Under the pieces are notes generated by a model. That model saw nothing but the letters and a program-made list of their open reading frames with translations, did no database searches and was not told the DNA's origin. Both the position numbers and the translations under genes were made by a program. A stretch of 35,000 bases of DNA from Mesostigma viride (taxonomy: Eukaryota; Streptophyta; Mesostigmatophyceae; Mesostigmatales; Mesostigmataceae): the NCBI GenBank assembly GCA_009746045.1, contig RPFO01001881.1, positions 1 to 35,000 on the forward strand, read 5' to 3'. Below, one piece after another: positions 28,131 to 35,000 of this stretch. How positions within the stretch are numbered: position 1 is the stretch's first letter; each line of letters begins with the position of its first letter.

Positions 28131-28581
28131 GAGCCGGGGATGACTGGTAGATGAGACGGTGCCATCTACCGGCGCATGGAATGAAGTGGTAGACAAGTTT
28201 ACTCATGGTTGTCGGCAAGTAGAGCATGCACGCCTGGCCTAGCTGAATTTAAATCAATGAGTTGAGTTTGGAGAGGCTGCATTTTGCTTGGATGAAGAAT
28301 GTGTTAGCATGGCCAAACTTTTATGGCTTGTAGCCAAATCCTCTTGGGGTATGTGCACAGTGTACTAGCGGTGTTGTGCAATTGCGAGGATTCCTGTCTT
28401 GTAGCGATGTGGCCTCTCACCCTGCAGCCTGGTAGATGTGTTGGCATGCAGCCACCCATCATTGGTCATCCGATCTGGTGTGATTTGCATTTGCACACCT
28501 TGTATTAAGGCCATGATATGATGATGTCTTGTTATTTTTAATGTGTATATGCGAAAAGAGGCATAATATGCTTGTATATAG
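28131..28581. other. Spacer without a supported gene
   Basis: No ORF, repeat or RNA gene was recognised. Confidence 0.4.
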
Positions 28582-29330
28582 TGCTAGCAAATGTCACTAC
28601 CTTTACCTATGCCTGACCTTACAAGTTGAGGATGGTCTAATGTAGTGGCAAACAGGTTATTTACAACAATTCACAGTTTTCTGACATAGTTTGAGGCAAC
28701 TATACTTACCAAAATGCTTGAAAAAGGCAAAAATTGCACCATTTATGCTAGCAAACGTCACTATTTTGAGATCAAACTGGGCCCAAACTTGGCCCATGGT
28801 CTAATCTAGTGGTGTTTAGGTTGCTTCCAACATTTCATAGCTTTCTGACATAGTTTGATATTGTTTAGTAGCTTACACTGAGCAAAATGCTTGAAAATGG
28901 CAAAAAATGCACCATTTATGCTAGCAAACGTCACTATTTTGACGTCAGACTGAGCCCAAACTTGGCCCATGGTCTAATCTAGTGGTGTTTAGGTTGCTTC
29001 CAATATTTCATAGCTTTATGACGTAGTTTGATATTGTTTAGTAGCTTACACTGAGCAAAATGCTTGAAAATGGCAAAAAATGCAGTATTTATGCTAGCAA
29101 ACGTCACTATTTTGAGTTCAGATTGACCCCAAACTTTGTGAATGGTCTATTCTAGTGGTAATTAGGTTGCTTGCAAATATCCATGATGGTTTGACGTGAT
29201 TTAGTACTGTTTCATATTTATTACTATTTAATTTAACAAAAAATGACAAAAATGTACCTTCATTGCTAGCAAATGTCACGAAGATGACGTCCGATCGATA
29301 CCAAACTTTGTACGAGGTCTATTTTGGTTG
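28582..29330 (+). repeat. Satellite-like tandem repeat, unit about 173 bp, 4 copies plus a partial
   Basis: The marker TGCTAGCAAAYGTCAC starts copies at 28582, 28746, 28919, 29092 and 29264, spaced 164, 173, 173 and 172 bp. Shared unit features are ATGGTCTAATCTAGTGGTGT, GACATAGTTTGATATTGTTT and a final AAAATGCACCATTTATGC. The middle copies (28746-29091) are the most alike. The first and last are diverged, as expected when an array exchanges mainly in its centre. AT-rich, no ORF. Confidence 0.9.
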
Positions 29331-29616
29331 CAAACATCATGCATGACAATTTTCAGCATAAAAAGACAAACTTCGGTACGAAGTACATTTTGCGTGCTGG
29401 AGTACATTCTTAATGGCTGGTAGGGCAAGAATAACCTTACTGACTGACTGACATAATGACTTGGCAGTTGGCAAGCTTATAACTGAAATTTCCATACACG
29501 AAGAAAATGCCAGCTGTGTTGGGAACGTGTGGCACGTAATATAGCCTGTATGATGAATATTGCATGGCGGTGTGCCATCGGATTTTGTGCTAGTTGTCAA
29601 ACGTGTTTTTGCAGCC

Positions 29617-30218
29617 ATGCCACACAAATTGCCGGAGCATAAATTTGTAGAAAAAAATACTGTCACGGTGAAGGATGCTCTGGGGAATACGGTTTCGCAG
29701 GTCAAGTTTAGCTGCTCATTTTGCGGCCACAATTTTACCAGTGGCGATGGCAAGCAGATCAGTGCGACCAGGATGCGCTCACATTTTGCGAGCATCGCAG
29801 GGCAGGGCATAGACGCCTGCCCTGACGCAAAGATTGGGCAGAAACGGAAGCTAGAATTCCAGGAGTTGTGGGCAAGAAGGCCGGGCTGAAGGCGAAGAAG
29901 CAGCGGCACCTGAGCTTCAGGGCAGTGGCGGAGAGCGGCCAGGGCCTTGCTTCGGGGTCGGCCATTGCAGGTGATCCTCGCCAGCAGACAATCACGAGGT
30001 TTGTGAACCCCACAAACGAAGAGGAGTGCCAGCTCCTGGTGGCCAACTTCTTTGTTGAGAACGCAATTTCCTTTTACGCGGCTCAGAGCCGCTCTTTCAA
30101 GGCGATGATTTCCGGCCTGAGTCAGTACAAAGGGCTGATCACTGCTCCCAGTCGGTGGCTGCTGGCAGGCAAACTTCTTCAGAAGCAAAAGACAAGGCAA
30201 TTAGTTATTCATTCATGA
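29617..30218 (+). pseudogene. hAT-family transposase 5' fragment with BED zinc finger
   Basis: From the ATG at 29617 (MPHKLPEHKFVEKN) the frame encodes a BED-type zinc finger (FSCSFCGHNF ... TRMRSHFA ... DACPD). It ends at a TGA near 29887. Coding-like sequence continues in another frame from about 29868: KKAGLKAKKQRHL, then TRFVNPTNEEECQLL, NFFVENAISFYAAQSRS, FKAMISGL and TAPSRWLLAGKLLQK. These are typical of the region following BED in hAT transposases. The frame change near 29870 and the stop at 30218, well before the catalytic domain, make this a truncated copy. An acceptor-like TTTTTGCAG lies directly before the ATG. The long ORF on the opposite strand (29337-30200) is a shadow. Confidence 0.65.
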
Positions 30219-30394
30219 CCCATTTTGATATAGGATGATCAGATTTGATAGCTCGTTGTCTCATTCATGCATGGTAATGGTGGTCAGTGTTCTGACTTGA
30301 CTGCACCTTGCCATGAGTGGTAACCATATTGCATAACTATACCCTAAAGCCTCAAACCCAAAAGGCCCATTCATAACCATGCTCTAAAGGCCGA
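30219..30394. other. Spacer after the hAT fragment
   Basis: No feature recognised. Confidence 0.3.
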
Positions 30395-30530
30395 ATTGCA
30401 CACTGTCGTATTTTGCCGTATTCAAGCCGACGTATTCTGCCGGGGTCTACGTATATACCCGTATTTTGGAGGCCGGCGTATTTGACGTACCGACGTATTT
30501 CACAACCTGGAGGCTTATTCATACGTTGTA
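30395..30530 (+). repeat. CGTATT-rich dispersed repeat, plus-strand copy
   Basis: Seven CGTATT/CGTATA motifs occur at short irregular intervals between 30405 and 30500, followed by ACGTATTTCACAACCTGGAG and GGCTTATTCATACGTTG. It is related to 13243-13390 in inverted orientation. Confidence 0.6.
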
Positions 30531-30965
30531 TTCACAATGCCTTTGAGACTTAGTCTACAGCAAAGCATGGAGACTAACTCCAGTATTGTTTTATTATTTA
30601 TTTCTTAATGCAGGTCTGCACCCCCAACATTATTGTTATTGTTTTTAAGTTGATTAGGGGTACAAAAGAGACATGGCTGGTTGAGCCAGGTTGGTTACAG
30701 CTGGCTGTTCTGGCCAGGTGTTAAATTGCACATTAAATAAATTGTACACAGCTGGCTGGTTTGGCCAGTTATTGGAGCACACATTAAGTAAGTGTATACA
30801 AAGCTTGTGTCCTCAAGCTGCAAATGGATACAAATCTGACCTAGCCAGCACTCACACCCCACAGCAAATGTGTTGAATTTTATGGCGCCCAGCAGCTATC
30901 GCTGTGGTAAGGGGGTGTGGTGGTTGTGTACTGAGCTATGGCCTGTCATTTATTCAAACACTGAC
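30531..30965. other. Spacer with a duplicated CAGCTGGCTG segment
   Basis: Two related segments, GGTTACAGCTGGCTGTTCTG (about 30693) and GTACACAGCTGGCTGGTTTG (about 30745), each followed by GGCCAG and a TTAAATTGCACATTAA/GCACACATTAA-like tail. No gene. Confidence 0.45.
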
Positions 30966-31478
30966 TCAGATATCATAAGGGTTCATGTTCTGAAAGAGGA
31001 GCTGGTACTGTTGGCCAGCAGCATCCCGCAGCTTCGTTAGAGCGTCTGCTGGGTTGTCCTCATCATCCACATGAGTCCAGCTGGAAAAATAGGTGGCCTC
31101 CTGTTTGAGGATCACCCAATCCAAGTCAGTGTGGACAGCAGCAGAAACAGATTTCTTGGCTAGAAAACTGATCACAGAGAAGCTGTCAGTGTAAAGATGT
31201 GAGATGACATTGCATGTGCTGCCTGCCTGGGTTTGTAACCAGGTGAGCATGTGCTGCAGGGAACGAGCATGCAATGCAGCAGACACCACAGCACGACATT
31301 CAGCTGAGTTGCTGCTGCCAGGTTTTCTGCGGTGTAGCCTGCTGTACCAGGAAGTGAGGGACATGTAATCTGACCTGTTGGTGAGAAAAAACAGCCCTGA
31401 TTCCCGTGCCCCCATCTGATTGATTGTTCTGCTCTCCATGGAGCTGTCCATGACACATTGGATGTGGATGTCTTCCAT
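30966..31478 (-). pseudogene. RNase H domain of the copia-like element
   Basis: A 170-residue segment with the copia-type RNase H layout. There is a first Asp in CVMDSSMES, then LTSWYSRLHRRKPGSS, the Glu in NSAECRAVV, an Asp in LYTDSFSVI and a C-terminal HVDDEDNPADALTKL box. The upstream RT frame runs into it through a C7 run near 31502-31508, where a one-base length change would account for the frame break. It ends in MNPYDI and a stop. Confidence 0.65.
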
Positions 31479-31483
31479 CAGAT

Positions 31484-32460
31484 TCAGGCCATGGAGGATG
31501 AGGGGGGGCAGTCATTGACCAACTTCCTGATGTGACTGCATTTTATCTTGACTAGAACATCATGGGTGACCCTGCTGATGACAGCTAAGGGAGCCCCACA
31601 GATGGCTGACCACCACCCCAGTTTGCCCTGAACAGTGGCACACATGTGTAAGGGGAGGTAGTTGTCTTGCAGCAGATCTAGACAATCTTGGATATATTCT
31701 GCAGGAGGGGAGAGAGAGCAGACCCACTGATCTGGCTGCCTATGCAGCTGCAACATGATGCCACAGAACTGGATGGGGGTTGTGCTCAATTCCACCTGTT
31801 TGCCAATCTCATATGATTCCTGGACCTGCTGAATAAATGTTTCCACCTCAGCTCTAGGCCCACAAATTCGAGTTGGTCATCTCCATGCCACACAAAGAGC
31901 AGCAGTCCAGAGGGGGTGGGTACAACAAAAAAGCATGGGTCCAGGTCATCATACGTGGCCTTGAGCTTTTTGAATACTTCCTCTGCTGAGTCTCTGAAAA
32001 TTTTGGGGCACTGACAAGCCCTTCCACCCCAATGTTGATGATAAGGTGGGGCTCATCAATGTAAGGTTTCCACACAGCTGGGGTGTCTACCACGTACACC
32101 TTCCCTTTCCACACAGATTCAGCCTTTTCTGGGTCCCCCCTGAGGAAGGCCCTTTTAATATCAGTGGCGTTGCAGACATAGTCTTGGCCTGCATTGAGGT
32201 TGTGGAGGAATAGGGAGAGCATAGTGATCCTGAGTGAGGTTTGTTGCAGCCCAGGTGCATGTGTAGGTTTCCCCTTTTGGCAGTGTGGATGTCCCCTTTA
32301 ATTCTGTGACACATGGTCTGGCATGGAAGATTGGGGAGCCCACTTTTTGTGGTTTTTGTTTGAGAACAAATTTTAATCTGAGCTTTTTGGCTCCCTCTGG
32401 CACGTCCCATGAAGGGGTGACAGGAGGTTTGTATTGAGGGTTTTTGGGGTTGGGCAGGAC
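31484..32460 (-). pseudogene. Copia-like reverse transcriptase, frameshifted
   Basis: RT motifs occur in order but in different frames. VPEGAKKLRLKFVLKQK with HARPCV and TWAATNLTQDHYAL (32403-32200) corresponds to the RT N-terminus. NATDIKRAFLRGDPE (about 32180-32130) carries the first catalytic Asp. VEGLVSAPKFSET (about 32000) matches the GLKQAPR box. DPCFFVVPTPSGLLLFVWHG with the following Asp-Asp (31876-31884 encodes Gly-Asp-Asp) is the YVDD-equivalent. VELSTTPIQFCGIMLQ (31846 onward) matches the FLGI region. Three or more frame changes separate these blocks. Confidence 0.65.
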
Positions 32461-32498
32461 CCATTCCTGCCTGGCTTATAATTGGTGGACAATGGCCA

Positions 32499-33377
32499 TC
32501 AGCCACTTGGTAAACCCTTTTTGTGTTTTGCATTCTTGTATGACGTGGCCACGTGGGAGATTTGGTGGGGTGAGTGCATGGCTATGTCCCACTTACCCAG
32601 CCCAAAGGCTGAGGGATGGAGGAACTGGCTGTGCACTAACTTGTCCAGATCAGGGATCTCCCCTGGTGCATACTGAGTGTTGACTGCCTTGATGACAGCA
32701 TCCATACCAGGGACAATACTGGAGAGAGGGATTTTAAAGTGGTCCAGAGGAACTGCACCCACCCCTGTGACACTGAGCTCATCATTAGCTGAGATAAGCA
32801 CCCCAGGATAGGATACAAAAGGTTCCCCCAACAAGGTGTTACCAGAGTACCCCTCCACCACCTGGAAGGGTGTCTGAATACCAAGTATAGGGAGCATCAC
32901 TTGTCCCACTACATCCAGTGAGCTTTGGCCTGAGAAATCCTGCACCCGTGCCCAAAATGAAGGTGCAATCTCAAGACCAGGGATGGCTTGTGCACTGATC
33001 ACACTGACCTGTGCCTGAGTGTCTATTGCCAGGGTCCAGGGGTCCTGACTAGTGCACACAGCTGAGACTTTTGCCAACCCTTCGGCCACAGCAGCTTGTT
33101 GCTTATGTGACCTGTGGAGTGCTTGCAAGGCGACTGCCAATCTTGACCTCAGAGCGGGAGGGTTGGCAGACAATTTGGTGCCTTGGGGCTGAGCTAATGC
33201 TTCCAACCCAGCTACCTCGTGCCTGGTTAAGCGATCCCCAGGTTGTGAAGTGGGCCTGGCTTCACTGAGGGTGGAAGGGTTCACAGAGGGTGCTGTGGTG
33301 CTGTCAACAGCAGTAATTGGTGGCTCAGGGCTACTGCTGGGCATGCTGGAGTTGCCAGATAGAAGTAGTGAGTCCAT
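32499..33377 (-). CDS. Retropepsin-like protease ORF of the copia-like element (292 residues)
   Basis: An intact frame from the ATG at 33377. The first 100 residues are Ser/Pro/Ala-rich with a helical stretch. WTLAIDTQAQVSVISAQAI (Asp119) is the retropepsin active-site region, but the usual Asp-Thr-Gly is Asp-Thr-Gln here. VVEGYSGNTLLGEPFVS looks like the second conserved strand (LLG). The C-terminal part leads towards the RT start (SYKNAKHKKG). The Gln replacement is unusual and may abolish activity. The ATG follows the stop of a 57-residue ORF by two bases (TAAGCATG). Confidence 0.55.
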   Translation of the reverse strand: MDSLLLSGNSSMPSSSPEPPITAVDSTTAPSVNPSTLSEARPTSQPGDRLTRHEVAGLEALAQPQGTKLSANPPALRSRLAVALQALHRSHKQQAAVAEGLAKVSAVCTSQDPWTLAIDTQAQVSVISAQAIPGLEIAPSFWARVQDFSGQSSLDVVGQVMLPILGIQTPFQVVEGYSGNTLLGEPFVSYPGVLISANDELSVTGVGAVPLDHFKIPLSSIVPGMDAVIKAVNTQYAPGEIPDLDKLVHSQFLHPSAFGLGKWDIAMHSPHQISHVATSYKNAKHKKGLPSG

Positions 33378-33379
33378 GC

Positions 33380-33553
33380 TTAAAGACTCTTCCCCTGTTC
33401 CCCAGGCACGTCTGCCATGGGAGAATAGTACTTCTTAATTCTATGACAGCTCACCCTGTGACGCTTCCCATTGATATTGTGCTTGACCTCCACGGTCTTG
33501 CTGTTTTTGGTAAATCCACGGATGGTAACTGGACCTAGCCAAGTTCCAACCAT
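33380..33553 (-). CDS. 57-residue basic ORF, possibly a retroelement integrase C-terminal remnant
   Basis: From the ATG at 33553 the frame runs to the TAA at 33380, just before the protease ORF. The peptide MVGTWLGPVTIRGFTKNSK ... VKHNINGKRHRV ... CHRIKKYY has the GP-x-x-I and R-x-K-x-Y spacing seen at the end of many retroelement integrases or chromo-like domains, which is weak evidence. An upstream in-frame TAA limits it on the 5' side. It could equally be part of gag. It overlaps the plus-strand exon at 33546-33675 by a few bases. Confidence 0.35.
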   Translation of the reverse strand: MVGTWLGPVTIRGFTKNSKTVEVKHNINGKRHRVSCHRIKKYYSPMADVPGEQGKSL

Positions 33554-33675
33554 CCCCGATGAACTGTTCTGGCGTTACGTGGCGGACCCTGGCCTGTCCC
33601 AGAGCCAGCGGTTCCGCGCCAACAAGCCGACCTTTGTGCCGTTCAAGTGGGGGCTCGACGCGATTGGGCCGGTAG
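33546..33675 (+). CDS. Probable exon upstream of the right-edge RS/Pro-rich exon
   Basis: A strongly GC3-biased plus-strand frame (PDELFWRYVADPGLSQSQRF ... KPTFVPFKWGLDAIGP), unlike the AT-richer retroelement next to it. It ends at a donor-like GTAGGT (33672) or GTACTG (33676). A splice from 33675 to an acceptor at 33997 or 34003 keeps the reading frame of the exon downstream. The left boundary is uncertain, and there is no recognised domain. Confidence 0.4.
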
Positions 33676-33960
33676 GTACTGGGCAGGCGGGCGGCGGATA
33701 CGTCTTGGCCCAGTTGCTCCCGGTTGCTGTATCTGCCATGGTCAACTATGGTTGGTATCATCCAGGAGGTCATAGGCGGGGTGCCTAGCCGGCTAGCCCG
33801 GGCGGGCTCCTATCCAACGGGTGTCCTAGTACTGTTATTCGAACATGGCATCATTCGATCCCATTGCGTCCATTTATTTTAAACGAAGTACCCGGATGCC
33901 TCATTCAGTGAATGGACGTCGCCCTTGCAGAAGGTGTAAGCCTATTACGTACGATGATGA

Positions 33961-35000
33961 TTGCCAGTGGGTCGCCCCGGCTGCCTGCCACGCTCAGCTG
34001 CAGCAAACCATGTCCACCACTTCCCCCGGGGAGCACCCGTGTGTGGGTTGCTGCTGCCCAGCGCGTCTGCGGCGGGCAGCCTGGGCTGTGCGGACCGGTC
34101 CGGTACGGAGAGAGCGGACCGGTCCGGGGAGAGACACGGTGAGAGCCGCCCTGCCCCGCGCCACGAGCGTGGCGGACAATCGGCACGTCATGAAACGCCA
34201 CGCGAATCTATCCGACGGCGCGACGAGCGTGGCGATTGGTGGGAAGCACGTCGGGACTCGGCACAGGACTTGTACCACGCTCACGGGGCGCGGGAGAGAC
34301 GCCGGCACACGTCGCGAGAATCTCGTCAGCAAGAAGAGCTGCGGGAGTCACGCCGGCGCGAGACGCGACAGGCGCCGTTCCACCCTAGGGACAATCACGG
34401 TCCCCTGGACCGTGTCGAGCACACCGGCTCAGCTTCGGACTTGACAGGGGCGGCCGCTGGGCCCGGACAACCCGGCCGAGCTCGGAAACGCGAACGGTCA
34501 CCCGTTCGAGGTGCCAACGTCGTTTTACCGGGTGGTTTTACGGACCGACCGCTGCGTCAGCAGGGCGCGGCCCTTATCCCCGCGCCCGCACCAGAGCAGC
34601 CTTTACCGGCCCTTGCTCCCCAGCCTGCACCAGCGCAGCCTCAACCTGTCCTGGCCCGCTCGACCGCAGAGACGCCGGTACAGGAGATCGCTCCGCGTCG
34701 GGACGTGATACCGGCCCAGGAATGGGTACGGGGCATGTATGCCCGTAATCGGGTCATTGTCCCCTTGCATCCGGTGGCTGGCTTCGTGGTCGACATTGAC
34801 GTGGGATACCCACGCCCGAGCCTTCCCCCGCCATCCGGGTTTTACTACCCCGCGAGCCTGCGCTTCCGTGGGGGCTCCAGCGTGCTTATTCAGCGAGAAG
34901 GCACCTTCGACTCGGTCAGCTTTCTCCTGCATGCACATGTGCCGGCGCCGGTGCCATCTGAGTCCCGCTACGAGCCGGTGATAGTAGGGACTACCGCCAC
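33961..35000 (+). CDS. RS/Arg-Glu- and Pro-rich protein exon, running off the right edge
   Basis: One frame is open for 346 codons from just after a TGA at 33958 to the window edge. The real left boundary is probably an acceptor at 33997 or 34003, because there is no early ATG. The product is Arg/Glu/Ser-rich (RADRSGERHGES, RRRDERGDWWEARRD, RESRRRETRQ) with a basic RKRERSPVRG. A Pro/Gln/Ala linker (PAPAPEQPLPALAPQPAPAQ) follows, then a more globular end with EWVRGMYARNRVIVPLHP, GFVVDIDVGYP, GFYYPASLRFRGGSSVLI and FDSVSFLLHAHV. The family is not recognised; a gag-like or nuclear protein is possible. Codon use is GC-rich. Confidence 0.5.
   Translation, partial: MPVGRPGCLPRSAAANHVHHFPRGAPVCGLLLPSASAAGSLGCADRSGTERADRSGERHGESRPAPRHERGGQSARHETPRESIRRRDERGDWWEARRDSAQDLYHAHGARERRRHTSRESRQQEELRESRRRETRQAPFHPRDNHGPLDRVEHTGSASDLTGAAAGPGQPGRARKRERSPVRGANVVLPGGFTDRPLRQQGAALIPAPAPEQPLPALAPQPAPAQPQPVLARSTAETPVQEIAPRRDVIPAQEWVRGMYARNRVIVPLHPVAGFVVDIDVGYPRPSLPPPSGFYYPASLRFRGGSSVLIQREGTFDSVSFLLHAHVPAPVPSESRYEPVIVGTTA

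Larger units (their letters stand above)
30966..33553 (-). mobile_element. Decayed copia-like retroelement: protease, RT, RNase H, no integrase between
   Basis: Minus-strand order is a 57-residue ORF (33553), a retropepsin-like ORF (33377-32499), RT segments in several frames (about 32460-31484) and RNase H (31478-30966). Motifs are those of Ty1/copia-type pol, but integrase, which lies between protease and RT in copia elements, has no room here. No LTR pair was recognised. At least four frame changes make the copy non-functional. Confidence 0.6.

Noticed and set aside
27769-28227. Ser/Pro/Leu-rich minus-strand ORFs
   Set aside because: They are the reverse of the purine-rich GGAG tract and of the end of the Gly/Ala-rich gene.
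29337-30200. 287-codon minus-strand ORF
   Set aside because: It is antisense to the recognisable BED/hAT coding sequence and has no domain of its own.

Overview
This window looks like nuclear DNA from a repeat-rich eukaryote. The evidence is a gene with a canonical GT-AG intron, an AATAAA polyadenylation signal, non-LTR, LTR-type, hAT-like and piggyBac-like elements, long satellites, and GC-rich exons set in AT-richer introns and spacers. The LINE type, the high third-position GC and the Tudor-like TE-associated proteins would fit a green alga or another protist, but nothing here fixes the taxon. No bacterial operon, rRNA or functional tRNA was found.

Left part (1-9.4 kb). A minus-strand gene rich in Arg-Ser/Ser-Pro motifs starts at 600 and runs off the left edge. 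Next come a 108-bp tandem repeat built on a 22-bp palindrome, and about 2.7 kb of 30-bp minisatellite whose G-rich strand switches near 1808. A pair of 160-bp direct repeats and a second palindrome cluster follow. Then comes a multi-exon plus-strand gene (5651-9378) encoding a transposase-like protein with an RNase H-fold signature. The palindrome recurs upstream of, inside the introns of, and downstream of this gene.

Middle part (9.4-21.4 kb). A fold-back element with tRNA-like B boxes is followed by a small unknown gene with a poly(A) signal, a cluster of perfect hairpins, and a CGTATT-rich dispersed repeat. A long LINE lies on the minus strand. Its 1472-residue endonuclease/reverse transcriptase ORF2 is intact, but ORF1 is split by a 1.7-kb TTAA-flanked (piggyBac-like) insertion.

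Right part (21.4-35 kb). Long G-quadruplex-prone hexamer arrays carry a duplicated linker. After them lies a nearly perfect 2 x 296-bp inverted repeat that overlaps the 5' end of a decayed gene, then a 586-residue Gly/Ala-rich gene with a Tudor-like tail, a 173-bp satellite, and a hAT/BED transposase fragment. A decayed copia-like pol on the minus strand has protease, RT and RNase H but no integrase between protease and RT. Finally, an RS/Pro-rich plus-strand exon runs off the right edge.

Most of the window is nested or decayed mobile DNA. The gene-like units that look intact are the left-edge gene start, the spliced transposase-like gene, the 145-residue ORF, LINE ORF2, the Tudor-like gene and the right-edge exon. 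The least explained feature is the dispersed palindrome, whose arms vary in a compensatory way and which seeds tandem duplications.
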